DNA from: Schizochytrium sp. TIO01
Lineage: Eukaryota > Sar > Bigyra > Thraustochytrida > Thraustochytriidae
NCBI GenBank assembly: GCA_004764695.1
Contig: SMSO01000034.1
Coordinates: 637,501-701,500 of the forward strand
Length of the DNA stretch: 64,000 bases
Direction of reading: 5' to 3'
Of this stretch, positions 42,933 to 53,309 are shown in pieces (position 1 is the stretch's first letter; each line of letters begins with the position of its first letter). Under the pieces are notes generated by a model, which did no database searches, was not told the origin of the DNA, and saw only the letters and a program-made list of their open reading frames with translations. Made by a program: the position numbers and the translations under genes.

Positions 42933-42980
42933 CCAAGCAAGCAACCAAGCAAGCAACCAAGCAAGCAACCAAGCAAGCAA
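42690..42980 (+). repeat. long (AAGC)n array punctuated by AACC units
   Basis: About 290 bp made almost only of AAGC, with AACC variants recurring at irregular intervals and one AAGG. A 4-bp unit contains no stop in any frame on either strand, so five long overlapping frames result: Lys-Gln-Ala-Ser on plus, Leu-Leu-Ala-Cys on minus. None is a real protein. It is the longest microsatellite in the window. Confidence 0.95.
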
Positions 42981-43932
42981 GTCAGTACCGTCGTTAGTGA
43001 TTCATTGTGTTTGTAGTGAGAGTACAAGGTAGAAAATTAGTACCCACCTCTTACTTAAACCTGCCATCCTCCCTGTGGCCGTCCAAAAACAACGAAAAAA
43101 CAACGAGAAGAAGGCTACGCCATTTTTGAATGAATTAATTCATTAATGAATTAATGAATTAATGGTGCGTTTAAGTCTATGAATACTCTGGAGAAGGCCT
43201 CCGAGTCAAAGGTTTTAGTGTGGCTTTGGGTTTTACACAAGTAGCAGGCAGGCCCTTAGGGCGCTCTGGACGAAAAGAAAGAAGGCCTGGCCTTACTGTA
43301 ATTATTTTCAATTCTGATTTTGATTCTCATTCTTTTTTTAATGAACATTCTAACGAAACACGAAAAGTACTCTACTAGTTATGCACATAGCAGATGCATC
43401 TATTGTTCACTCGCACTCACTCACTAGCTGAAGGTAATGAGTACAGATTGTTCTTTCCATTTCTCTTCTTCTTCTATTTGTTTTTAGCAAAAGACAGTCA
43501 GCCTCAGGCTTCAGCCCTGCTAATTTCTATATCATCTTACCCAGCACGTACCTAGTTTGCAGCTTTTTCAGAAGAGCGGCAGTCAGCTTGGCTGTCATTT
43601 TGATTTTGGTTCTGCCTCTTCCTCCCAAATCGGACAAGAAATCTCTTTTTCCTCTTTCCTCTCCTTTTCTATTGAAAAGAATAAGAAGAAAACTAAGGCA
43701 TCGAAGATGTTTGATTTGTGCCCCACGTTTCCATCACCTTTCGTTCCCATCACCTTTCGTTCCCATCACCTTTCGTCTGCAAAGTGCTGCATCTCTACTG
43801 AGTAGTAAGAAGTAAGCAAGCAAGCTTAAATTCACCGTTTTCTAGCTCTAGCTAGCAAGTGAGGCGCTTTTCTCATTAATTGACCGATTGACCGATTGAC
43901 CAATCAACTGACTGACAGAATAAATAAATAAA

Positions 43933-44048
43933 TAGATCAATAAATAGATCAATAAATAGATCAATAAATAGATCAATAAATAGATCAATAAATAGATCAA
44001 TAAATAGATCAATAAATAGATCAATAAATAGATCAATAAATAGATCAA
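43933..44048 (+). repeat. 12-bp tandem repeat AATAAATAGATC, ten copies
   Basis: Ten consecutive units each containing one GATC, flanked by AAAT runs and followed by GAAT repeats to about 44116. Apart from the edges the units appear identical. Confidence 0.93.
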
Positions 44049-44434
44049 TAAATAAATAAATAAATAAATAACTAAATAATTGAATGAATGAATGAATGAA
44101 TGAATGAATGAATGAATAATTGAATAATTGAATAATTGAATCACTGATTTACATAGTGCGTAGGCACCCGCCTGCACCTGCCTGCACCTGCCTGCCAGGC
44201 ACGACCAAAGTCGCGGAACTGGCATCCCTACTGAGCCACGAAGAGAAGCCCCCACGAGCTGTTCTTTCCGGGGCCTTTCTGGTCTCTGCCTCGTCAGTTT
44301 GAGCAAGGGCAGTTGAACCTCTGCCCTCTGCGTTCTTTTGCACCAGAGAGCGAGTGAGGAGGAGGAGGCACGGGCACCCTAGCCTTCTATTCTCGCGATT
44401 CTTCTTTCTTCTCTCCCTCCGTGGATTCCGCGGA

Positions 44435-44473
<39 letters not shown>

Positions 44474-47400
44474 CTCTCTCTTTCTCTCTCTCTTTCTGTC
44501 TCTCTCCTGTTCTACTACGCAGCTAAAGAGCAGGGATTCAAGTAAGTCTCTGAGTAAGTAAGTCAGTAAGTCGGTAAGAATCCATCCAAAAAAGCAACGT
44601 AGGGGCGGTTGACATTAGGTGTGGTTGTAGTAGAACTACTATCCGATCGAGGAGTGCAACAAAGAAGCTTAGTAGCAATGCTCAGAGGTGAAGGAGACCC
44701 TCTAAGCCACGCAATGCTCAGAAAAGAGGGAGGAAACCAGAGAGAGAGAGAGAGGATGACCATCAATCGATCAAAGCACCCATCCAGAGCTGCCTTTGTA
44801 GAAGCAGCAGTAGTAGTGCCTACCAACAACATCGCTTTTGCTACTAAGTCTTTATTTATTTATTCATTTATTTATTCATTTATATCTTGTATATTATAGA
44901 GGAAGAAGAAGTACTTGCTTTGCTGTTGGTGTTTGTTGATACGCTTTTGCCAGGCTGATGATTGATTAGAGCCTCGTGACCTGCTCTTCTTTCCGCGTTG
45001 CCTCCGTTCCCTGCGCGTGCGTGCGTGAGTGCGTGCTTGCGTGCGTGCGTGCATGCGTGCGTACTGCGCTGCTGCGCTACTGTGCTACTGCATACTTCTT
45101 CGGATGCGTTCGATTGGCTTCGGAGCGATCGTGGGGAAATCCTGCAGAATGGCCTTATTTTTCATTGTTTGTTCTTTCGTTCTTTTGTTCTTTCGTTCTT
45201 TCGTTCTTTCGTTCTTTTTTACTTATTAAAAACAAACTTTGAACATCTAAAAAGTGAACTGGTTCCATTCATTTACATGAATGAGTTGCTCTCAGAGAGG
45301 CGATGACTGAGAGAAAACCCTTTGGTTTGGGCAAAAACTCAAGCCCAAAGCAACAATCACTCATGCATGCGTTGTCTCGGTCGGGACAACCACTTTGACA
45401 TACAACTCACATAGGAGCAATAAAAGGTACTTCAGCGCGCCCAACTTGAAGCACACAGCACCTCTAGCTAGAGCTAGGTTGAAGGTGTCGCTCACCTTCT
45501 TTCCACGCTGCAGCAACTGAAGAGTTTAGTTGTGACAGCTTTGCGAGAGGCTTCGCTTAATCGCCGTCCCCATCGAAGTGAGGATGCGAGGACTGTGGGG
45601 GAGCGAAACGCTGCTGCACGATTGCTGATCGATGCCCGCAAAGCTTTCGGACGCATAATAGCAGGTACCTCGCTGAGAAGAGAAGAGCTTGAGCGGACGA
45701 ACGAAAGGGAATGCAGAACCTGCGTTGATAGACAGAGGAGGGCAAACACGCGTGGTGAGCACCACCTAGGAACACTCACTCCGCTCACCAGTCAGAGGTT
45801 TTCGCGTGTATACTTCGGTGAAAGCTCAAGTTTTGTAAAATCCATATCACCCCTCTTTCATTGCGGCGTTGACTGTGGGACCGCGCTCGTATTGTTCCAA
45901 AATTTCACCGGCATGCTTATCTTGTTTTGTCTTGTTTTGTCTTGTTTTGTCTTGTCTTTTCCTTTTCTTTTCCTTTTCTTTTTTCTATATTTTTCCTATA
46001 TTTTTTTCAAATTCAAGGTTCAAGGTTCAAGGTTCAAGGTTGAGAGGTGAGAGACTTTGACTCGCGTTTCTACCCAAATAAAGGGATTGATACGAGTTGG
46101 CTCTAGTGCTACCAGGCGAGAGCGTGTTACTCTGTACAAGGTTTGTTATCGTTGAGAGGTATCGAGGTGCTGATAGTTTGTAAACAAAGTACTGATTTAA
46201 GCTTTTACCCAAAATAAAGGTCGAGTCGCTCGAAGCAATGTCAGAAAGGCTACGAATCTAAATTTCGATTTTAATGGCAAAGGGGTGGGGGGAGGGGAGA
46301 ACTATAATTTCATTCGAGATATCTGTTGAATTATTGAAATAGGCCAAGCAGCATCCTACGGGAAATTGACCCACGAATCTCAACTTAAGCATGCTCTTGC
46401 GACAACATTGCACTGCAAAACATGTACATGCCAGCAAATGAATACACATAAGCCTTCTTGTGACGATTTATTGTCCCGCACATTTATTGGATACCTCTAC
46501 ATCTAAACACATTGCTGAAAGTAGTTTTTCATCTTACACTCTGACTTAAAGCGATAGCAATCTCTGTCGTTTGCTCGAATCTAAAATGGTAGGCGTTGAA
46601 ATTGAGGGGTTAATATCGCATGTGACTGTACCGAGAAGGCCTCCTCTCTTATGATCTTACTATCATTGGTTTTGAAGGTCATCAACCAAATCTGACAGGT
46701 TACAAGCTTTAGTGAAAGATTATACTTATTGATTGATAGGCCACTAAATGGGTTGAGTACAGTGACATAGAGAGGTCAAAGAGTTTCGACTTATGAGATA
46801 GCGTTATCCTTACCTTGATAAAGAATTCGGGTCCTTCGATTATTCTAGCTAATGTCCTCATATCGGGCGCACCATTGAGTTTAGTATGACTCACAAATAT
46901 CCTCCAAGATTAGGTGTCCAACAGATCTTTGACCATTGGTTTTCATTTCGTTTAGTTGCAATTTAGAGAGGGCTTGAAAATTCATTTTCACTTCTGACTT
47001 GGTGTCTTGAGTATCATCAGATGCAAAGCTAATGCGTTTCCTGATGTCTCACATAAACCAAGAGTCTCATAAGAGCCCCCATGAGACTTTAGCAGTGCCG
47101 CGTCTACTGGCTTTTCTACTGGTCAATCAATTTCAGCAACTTTAAAAAGTTTCGAATACTCTAAAGCACGCTAACATAAAAACCATATTTGACATTTGAT
47201 ATTGGCAGAACTAAACAGGGCAGCAGCTGTCTGGATATTTGTTTAACTAAATCACTGCAGGGACATAGCAAATTCATTCGTTCGAATCTAAAGAGAAGAT
47301 TGTGTTCTAGAATGTTTCCCTCGTTCTATGAGAGAGTTTCTCTCCTCCCTGGCAATTTAACATATCACGGTGTCCATTTTGAGAACCACCTTTTACGTTG

Positions 47401-47633
47401 ATATATTTACTACTTGATAAGATAATGTGGAACAACCTGGATACTCTCACGATGATGGAAACTCTGTGCTGTTTGATTTGTTTGTTCCTGGCAAAACTAA
47501 ATTCGACCGTGAAATGGAGTAATCTTGATGAGTATTGAGGGTGTTTGTATTGCCAAATCTGCAATTTGACTTGTCTCTCTCTGAAGTTCGAGTGCCGCTC
47601 GAAGTCCAAGGTTTTAGCAGCAGTTTTGTTAAC

Positions 47634-47638
47634 ATACC
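47634..47638 (+). repeat. target-site duplication ATACC, left copy
   Basis: ATACC directly flanks the left LTR and recurs directly after the right LTR. The length of 5 bp is as expected for LTR-retrotransposon integrase. Confidence 0.93.
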
Positions 47639-47833
47639 TATTGCAAGTTAGCGTGAGGCGATCACCAAGAGATAGCGTAGGTAGAGAGATGAAGGAAAAG
47701 AATAGTTAGCATTAACATTCAGGAACTGCTGACAAGGTCTTCATTGTCTTAGGTTTAGGGTTTTGGCTTATGTACATCCTACTTGGTGTTCCCATACACA
47801 CCAGAGTACACACCTAGCTGTTATACTTCAATA
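47639..47833 (-). repeat. 3' LTR of the copia element (left side)
   Basis: 195 bp, bounded by 5-bp inverted termini TATTG/CAATA. It matches the right LTR base for base by eye. The pol stop codon (TGA) lies within its first six transcribed bases, so the coding sequence ends inside the LTR. Confidence 0.97.
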
Positions 47834-50800
47834 CACCCCCGCAAACTGCTTGGCAGGTCCTATTGCATTGAGAATACGACTCGCATGTTTCCAATGTGAT
47901 TGGAATGCAAGTGGTTTGGTTAATAGATCAGCTATATTATCCGTACCTTTGACATGATGAATTTTGAGTGTTTGATTTTGTCTTCTGTGAATTAGTACAG
48001 CAAGTTGTACTGCCAGGTATCCTGACTCACTATTGACATCTTCTTTCTTAACTCGTTTGACCAATGGTTGATTGTCAACAAATAGCTGTATTACGTCAAT
48101 ATGGATGCTCATATCAGCTAGCAATTGTCTAATGAATTCCCCATAAAGAACTCCTGCAACTGCTGCTATTAGTTCAGCCTCATATGCACTCTTTGCTACT
48201 GTAGCCTGTTTAGCTGTCTTCCATAGTACAGCACTGTTATTTAACATTATAACGTATCCCGAAACACTACGGCGTAGCTTGTCATTCTTCTTGTTGAATG
48301 ATGCATCAGTGTATACCTGAAGTTCCAGATCTTTCACCGACTTAACACCTTTTAGGGTAAGTGGCAGTGCCTTTGTGTATTGTACATAACGGAATGCATG
48401 TTTAAGTGCAGTCATGTGCTCTTTACCATTCTTTTGTCCATGACTTGCTAGCTGGTGCAGCGTGTAGGCCATATCAGGACGAGTTTTGTGCAGGTACATA
48501 AGTGTTCCTACCAGAGAACGATAATTCTCATTCACTGAATCTTCAGTATGTACACTCAACTCTTTGAGAATGGACGGAGTTTTGACTGGATTACATTGAT
48601 CCATCTTACAGCGTCTAAGAGCCTTTTTACAGTACTCTCTTTGACTGATAGTACAAGTCTTTCGTGATTTCATGTATACATGTGTATCACTAAGATAATG
48701 ACACTTCTGGTCTCGGTTCACTTTAATGCCTACATTTGCCTGTAGTTCCTCAACTATAGAATTAATTGCTGAGGGTGTTCCAAAGATTCGCATGTCATCG
48801 ACATGAATAGTCATGAGTAAGTCTTCACCTATAAAGAGTGATGCATCAGTTATAGATCGTTTCAGTCCATAGTTTTCTAGAACCGCAGTCAGATGATCCA
48901 TCCATCGGCGAGGTGCACTTTTGAGACCATAAAGACTCTTGCGAAGTCTGAAACAATAGCCTTCTTTCAGTTCGACCCCTTCTATGCCACGAATGTACAA
49001 AAATTCATCATCTGGTATGTGTGCTTCCAGAAACGCAGCTGTTACGTCAACTGTGATTGCATCATATCCTTTTGTAAGTGCAATAATCGTTGCTACACGA
49101 ATGCTTACTACATTAACAGTTGGCGAGTAGATATCGTATATATTTTCAACTTTCTCGTCATAGCCTTGAACTACAACTCTAGCTTTTAATATGTTCGATG
49201 GTGACGGCTTCTTTGTAAATACCCATCTTGTTCCCATAGGAGATAGTCCTTCTGGTACTGTGTCCAGATGTACGCGTTCCAGCACTCCGGCACGTGCAAG
49301 ATTTCTACATTCACCATTCATTGCTTCAATCCATAATAATTGTATAGCCCTTGGTAGTTGTCTCATTGCCTTATACGTTGCCGGTGCTTCTATGTCGTCG
49401 TAGGGACATGTCTTCATTTTCGGGACTGGGATTTTGTGAGTCTTACTTCCTACTCTCGATGTGTCTATCTTTACAAGTAGAGCGGAGAGTTGCTTATCAA
49501 GAAAAACCTTCTCTTTCTGTTTAAGTGTAACCGATTTCGAATCTGCCAAGTTATTATCATTCTTCCCCTCCATTCGGGATCGTTTTAAACTTTGAGCATA
49601 ATATCGGTGTTTACTAGCAGCGCCTTTCGCACTGTAGTCAACATTTAGAGGGACGACTTGTTTGCGGACCCTTTTTGATCTACGCCTGTCGTCACGAGAA
49701 TGTTGAGAATTATTAGCCAAATCTTGGGCTGTATCACTGTCACTTTGTGAGTCATTGTGATTATCCAGTATGTGATCTTCACCACTTTCAGGTTCACTGT
49801 GTGAATCATTGTGATCTTCCATTCGAATGTCTGTAGTATTGTTTCTTCTATCACCGAAAGCATCATTAGCTTCCCTTGTGGTGAGTTCACCGAAAGCATC
49901 ATTAGCTTCCCTTGTGGTGCGTACACCGAAAGTATCTTTGACTTCCCTTGTGGTGCCTCCTACAGCCAAATGTTCTACACCGAAAGCATCTTTGGCTTCC
50001 CTTGTGGTGCCTCCTACAGCGAGACTTTCTACACCGAAAGCATCTTTGGCTTCCCTTGTGGTGCCTCCTACAGCAAGACTTTCTACACCGAAAGCATCTT
50101 TGGCTTCCCTTGTGGTGCCTCCTACAGCAAGAGGGTCAGTTCTAATTGACTGTTGTAGTGATCTCGGAGAAATTTGTATTCTAGGCTCGTGCTGCGCATC
50201 ATCTTGTGAAGTCTTATCAGTCACTGTCTGTACATCGTCTTGCGATGTCTTATCAGACGCCTGCCGTGCACCGTCTTGCGGTATTTCATCGGCCATCGAA
50301 TGATCTTTACCATTGCTGCCTTGTGGAGAATTAGTCTTATTTCTGCTGCCTTGTGGAGAATTAGTCTTATTTCTGCTGCCTTGTGGAGAATTATTCGAAA
50401 TGGGTCGTGGTGTCACTATCTGGAGTTGACTGTCGACCAGTGGTCGAGTCTTCGGAGTTGCTTCAGGTGTTACCTGGAAATTCTCCCCTTCAATCTGTTT
50501 ATTTGCATCTTCATACGCCCAGTGCTGAATTTCGTCAGTTGTAATGTCTAAATCTGGAGTTTCAATTCTGTTGCGAACATTTTCAGTAATTGCATCGTCA
50601 TATACGATGACTTCTCGGGACTGTATAATTTTACCCTTTTTAGTAAGTACATGGTAAGTTCCATGAGTATAATTTCTTGCATATCCTAGGAAATATCCTA
50701 TGTCGCCTCTATCATCAAGTTTGGGCGGAACTGGGAATTTCTTGTATACACATGGTGCTCCGAAAATGTGAAACTTGCTATTGTCCGGTGCTACCCCAAA

Positions 50801-52435
50801 ATGTCGTTCATATGGAGATAATACATTCCGACTGGAAGCCGTACGGTTCCTTATATGCACAGTGTGGGATAAGGCAAATGACCAGTACTTTCTTCCTAGT
50901 GAAGCAGTTTTCAAATGTGAACGAAGCCCATTCATGAGTACTCGATTGATTCCTTCAGCTGGATTAGTTGCATGTGAATGTGGTGCCGAGAACTGAAGTG
51001 TCCATTTAAGGTCTTTAATCCGTGATGCAAATGATCCTCCTTTAAAATATGTTGCTCCGTCAGTGCGGATCGTGACATGAGGATTGTTCGTGTCTTTTAA
51101 CCATTGTTTGCGGAATTTGTCTAGTGTAAGAACAACTTCTTCTGTCGATCTCATGTAGTAGACATACGCAAAATCTGAGTATAGGTCGCGATAAGTGATT
51201 GCATATCTGAATCTCTGTGGTAACCCGGGGACATTAAATGGTCCCATCACATCAGCAGTAGCTGCTTGCCTAGGTGCATTAGCATATGGCTTGTGGGGTC
51301 CTTTCGTCACAGGTAGTCGTTCAAAATTCGCGATCTTACAGTCTATGCATCGGTAATTGATGTGAGATGCTGATATGCCTAAGGAACTTGCCATTCTTTG
51401 TTTTGATGCATGTCCTAATTTTAAGTGCAATTCCAGCCAATCTCTATTTGTCTTGTCCAGTCCTTTTGTAGCACGAATCGCTAAAGCCGTGGCTGTCAGT
51501 GCTCTTACTGGAACTAACATCGGTAAATTAGACTGTTTTTGTAAGATAATTATTTCACCATGTGGAGTTTTCATGTAATGATGATTCTGTTCATGATGAA
51601 CTGAGTAACCACATTTGGTGAGTCGCATTGTCGATATTAGAGTATGATCTAGATCTGGAGCATGGTACGCAGTGATTGCCATTGGGACGATTCTGTTCGA
51701 GTCAGTCCTCAGCTGTAGTTCTAGCGTTCCCTTTCCTACTATGTGCACAGATTCACCTTGAGCGTCTTTCATGCTCATGGTGTTAATAGTCTTGTAGTTC
51801 TTAAGTAACTCTAGATGTGGTGTTACATGTAGGTTGCATCCTGAGTCCATTATGATCCCTTCTGACTTTTGATTCGGTTTTGTCGGATCTGTGTTGACTC
51901 TACATACTCGCAATGCTCCTGCTAGGTTCATAGAGATACATGATTCGTCATCTGAATCATATGAATCATGTCCTAAGGTTACATTAAGTGTCTTGTTGTG
52001 ATTCTTTGCTTGATAGCGTTTCCTTTTCTTGGCATGTTCTCTAGATTCCTTATGCAGTGATTTGTTCCTTTGCGGACATTTAGTATTCTTATGTCCAGTC
52101 TCGTTGCAAATCGAACATTTCATAGTAGTGTATTTGCAATTTTCGGCTGAGTGATTCCAGAGTCCACAACGAAAACATGACTCTTTTGAGGTGTGTGGAT
52201 TTCTTCTTCCCCCCAAACGATGACTCTGAGATGAACGATTGGATTGTGGGAGTCTTTGTTTGAAGCGTCTCGGACGAAACACGTTTGCCTGTAGATCATC
52301 CATGCCATTGTAATCAGCAGATGCGGCCGTGAAATTGTGCTGTTTTGCATACTGTAAAATTTGTTGCTCAATCAGATGACCTTCTTGCATTAACGTCACT
52401 AGATAGTCATAGCTGTAATGTTGTAGCACATTCAT
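47828..52435 (-). CDS. pol: copia pol polyprotein: zinc knuckles, protease, integrase, reverse transcriptase, RNase H
   Basis: 1535 residues encoding the enzymes of reverse transcription and integration. Two CX2CX4HX4C zinc knuckles (87-100, 107-120) sit in this frame instead of in gag. The aspartic protease has Asp197-Ser-Gly. A GAG-pre-integrase HHCC finger follows (about 337-366), then the integrase D,D,E core at Asp395, Asp459 and Glu494. Residues 680-925 form a polar linker with three tandem-repeat blocks. Reverse transcriptase spans about 1030-1260 with Asp1130 and the HVDD box at 1211-1214. RNase H spans about 1370-1510, with TDAS, YEAE and VDNQ boxes and a terminal GTDNIADLLTKPL. The frame is +1 relative to gag, and its ATG lies 29 bp before the end of gag. 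The stop codon is formed at the LTR boundary. No inactivating lesion is seen. Confidence 0.97.
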   Translation of the reverse strand: MNVLQHYSYDYLVTLMQEGHLIEQQILQYAKQHNFTAASADYNGMDDLQANVFRPRRFKQRLPQSNRSSQSHRLGGRRNPHTSKESCFRCGLWNHSAENCKYTTMKCSICNETGHKNTKCPQRNKSLHKESREHAKKRKRYQAKNHNKTLNVTLGHDSYDSDDESCISMNLAGALRVCRVNTDPTKPNQKSEGIIMDSGCNLHVTPHLELLKNYKTINTMSMKDAQGESVHIVGKGTLELQLRTDSNRIVPMAITAYHAPDLDHTLISTMRLTKCGYSVHHEQNHHYMKTPHGEIIILQKQSNLPMLVPVRALTATALAIRATKGLDKTNRDWLELHLKLGHASKQRMASSLGISASHINYRCIDCKIANFERLPVTKGPHKPYANAPRQAATADVMGPFNVPGLPQRFRYAITYRDLYSDFAYVYYMRSTEEVVLTLDKFRKQWLKDTNNPHVTIRTDGATYFKGGSFASRIKDLKWTLQFSAPHSHATNPAEGINRVLMNGLRSHLKTASLGRKYWSFALSHTVHIRNRTASSRNVLSPYERHFGVAPDNSKFHIFGAPCVYKKFPVPPKLDDRGDIGYFLGYARNYTHGTYHVLTKKGKIIQSREVIVYDDAITENVRNRIETPDLDITTDEIQHWAYEDANKQIEGENFQVTPEATPKTRPLVDSQLQIVTPRPISNNSPQGSRNKTNSPQGSRNKTNSPQGSNGKDHSMADEIPQDGARQASDKTSQDDVQTVTDKTSQDDAQHEPRIQISPRSLQQSIRTDPLAVGGTTREAKDAFGVESLAVGGTTREAKDAFGVESLAVGGTTREAKDAFGVEHLAVGGTTREVKDTFGVRTTREANDAFGELTTREANDAFGDRRNNTTDIRMEDHNDSHSEPESGEDHILDNHNDSQSDSDTAQDLANNSQHSRDDRRRSKRVRKQVVPLNVDYSAKGAASKHRYYAQSLKRSRMEGKNDNNLADSKSVTLKQKEKVFLDKQLSALLVKIDTSRVGSKTHKIPVPKMKTCPYDDIEAPATYKAMRQLPRAIQLLWIEAMNGECRNLARAGVLERVHLDTVPEGLSPMGTRWVFTKKPSPSNILKARVVVQGYDEKVENIYDIYSPTVNVVSIRVATIIALTKGYDAITVDVTAAFLEAHIPDDEFLYIRGIEGVELKEGYCFRLRKSLYGLKSAPRRWMDHLTAVLENYGLKRSITDASLFIGEDLLMTIHVDDMRIFGTPSAINSIVEELQANVGIKVNRDQKCHYLSDTHVYMKSRKTCTISQREYCKKALRRCKMDQCNPVKTPSILKELSVHTEDSVNENYRSLVGTLMYLHKTRPDMAYTLHQLASHGQKNGKEHMTALKHAFRYVQYTKALPLTLKGVKSVKDLELQVYTDASFNKKNDKLRRSVSGYVIMLNNSAVLWKTAKQATVAKSAYEAELIAAVAGVLYGEFIRQLLADMSIHIDVIQLFVDNQPLVKRVKKEDVNSESGYLAVQLAVLIHRRQNQTLKIHHVKGTDNIADLLTKPLAFQSHWKHASRILNAIGPAKQFAGVY
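47834..47842 (-). other. probable polypurine tract of the copia element
   Basis: On the element's sense strand GCGGGGGTG directly precedes the 3' LTR, the place where plus-strand DNA synthesis is primed. It is short and includes pyrimidines, so the exact tract is uncertain. Confidence 0.5.
49850..50134 (-). repeat. in-frame tandem repeats in pol: 54-bp units then 36-bp units
   Basis: Four 54-bp units encode LAVGGTTREAKDAFGVES-like 18-residue repeats (pol residues 768-838). They are followed by two shorter 36-bp units encoding TTREANDAFGEL-like 12-mers (840-862). The reading frame is kept throughout. They lie between integrase and reverse transcriptase. Confidence 0.93.
50303..50392 (-). repeat. 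in-frame 30-bp tandem repeat in pol, three copies
   Basis: Three 10-residue units of NSPQGSRNKT, the last diverged, at pol residues 682-711. They are part of the same flexible linker as the 54-bp array. Confidence 0.92.
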
Positions 52436-52450
52436 TTTTTTGGAAATTTG
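52407..52450 (-). promoter_or_regulatory. gag-pol frame-change window
   Basis: On the sense strand the pol frame opens after a TGA at about 52448-52450, and gag ends at 52407. Within this window gag reads CAA AAA AAT GAA while pol reads AAA AAA ATG AAT, one base later. The A7 run and the pol ATG coincide. The -1 frame meets TGA at once, so only +1 (or -2) shifting or initiation at the pol ATG can join the frames. Confidence 0.6.
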
Positions 52451-53309
52451 TCATAGAGTTGGTGCCAAAGTGTCCTTGGTACACATTGTAGGCCGTAAGT
52501 ACTATTATATCTTCCACCGTAAGTTGTTGGGATTTCATAGTTGAAGCCATAGACTTTAGATCTACCTTAAACTGTGCTCTTTCTTGAGGCGTCCATGTAT
52601 AAATAGGTCGTGATAGCGCTTTAGAGAGAAATTTAATCAACTCTTTGATATATATCATGTTTGAGATTCCTGGGGAAGACTCCGCTTGAGACGAAAGGTC
52701 ATACCAGACAGCAAGACCTGGATAGTCTTCGTTGCATTCCAGTAGACGCTCAATCGACTTTTTGAAAGCAGGACCAGCCTGAATTTCTAGGATCGTCATA
52801 AGTTCTCCATCAGCTGCACGTTTATCGTCAGGATCCTTTATCTTCTCAACATCTTCAGGACGACAACCACAGATCCCGAATAGTCTTTCCACATGTCTGA
52901 CCCATGTAGGCCAGGTGTGCATGTCTGCATCTAGGGGTTTAGACATAGCGTATGTACTCGCTCGTCCCTTGCTATAACGTCTCTTCAGGTCCTTAAGTTT
53001 GGAAATATCTTGATCAGATTGATCACTTGAATCATATTCATCTGAAGACTCAAGTCGTTTAGATCTTTTCGAAGTTTTCTTCTTCTTTTCATCGTGTTGT
53101 TTCTGACTTAGTTCGTCAAACTTGTTGTTTATTAGAGACACCATGTTGTCTTGTAGCTGTTGCCACATAGTCATGTTAACATCGTCTCCACTTTTGAGTT
53201 GACTTTTCGCAGAGGAAGGCGGAGGAGCATGCTTCGCGTCGGACGAAGGCGTTGCGCCCGAAGAAGACTTCGCGTCAGAAGAAGAAGAAGACTTCGAGTT
53301 TCTACCCAT
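52407..53309 (-). CDS. gag: copia gag (capsid) protein
   Basis: 300 residues, the structural protein that forms the virus-like particle around the element RNA. The first 45 residues are Ser/Lys-rich with repeated DAKSSS/DAKHA words; a basic Lys/Arg stretch and acidic Ser tract follow to about 110. The remaining part is helical with aromatic positions typical of copia gag (TWPTWVRHVERLFGICGC, WTPQERAQFKVDLKSM). No zinc knuckle is present; those lie in the pol frame. The start is the ATG about 180 bp inside the 5' LTR. The frame ends in CTATGA after overlapping pol by 29 bp, across a run of seven A. Expression of pol therefore needs a +1 shift or a second initiation. Confidence 0.9.
   Translation of the reverse strand: MGRNSKSSSSSDAKSSSGATPSSDAKHAPPPSSAKSQLKSGDDVNMTMWQQLQDNMVSLINNKFDELSQKQHDEKKKKTSKRSKRLESSDEYDSSDQSDQDISKLKDLKRRYSKGRASTYAMSKPLDADMHTWPTWVRHVERLFGICGCRPEDVEKIKDPDDKRAADGELMTILEIQAGPAFKKSIERLLECNEDYPGLAVWYDLSSQAESSPGISNMIYIKELIKFLSKALSRPIYTWTPQERAQFKVDLKSMASTMKSQQLTVEDIIVLTAYNVYQGHFGTNSMTNFQKNECATTLQL

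Larger units (their letters stand above)
36570..47633. other. 11-kb gene-free region dominated by microsatellites
   Basis: No frame here looks like a protein family; the many open frames are translations of simple repeats or lack an ATG. GC-rich stretches at 36.7-39.2 kb and around 45 kb alternate with AT-rich ones. Arrays include TC (36998-37026), GTTT (37489-37520), TTCC/TTTC (37844-37890), GCT (37993-38020), AATC (38201-38239), TCTG (38588-38618), CCGCCGCAG (38980-39012), CTCA (40887-40912), AAGC (about 42690-42980), a 12-bp unit (43933-44048), GAAT (44083-44116), TC (44440-44470) and GTTC (45170-45217). From about 46.2 kb to the retrotransposon the sequence is AT-rich and repeat-poor. Confidence 0.7.

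Noticed and set aside
42633-43027. Long overlapping frames rich in Leu-Leu-Ala-Cys or Lys-Gln-Ala-Ser
   Set aside because: They are translations of the AAGC microsatellite in several frames at once.
45532-46050. 172-codon frame
   Set aside because: No recognisable domain; its C-terminal half reads CTTGTTTTGT and TTTTCC repeats and the start is not an ATG.
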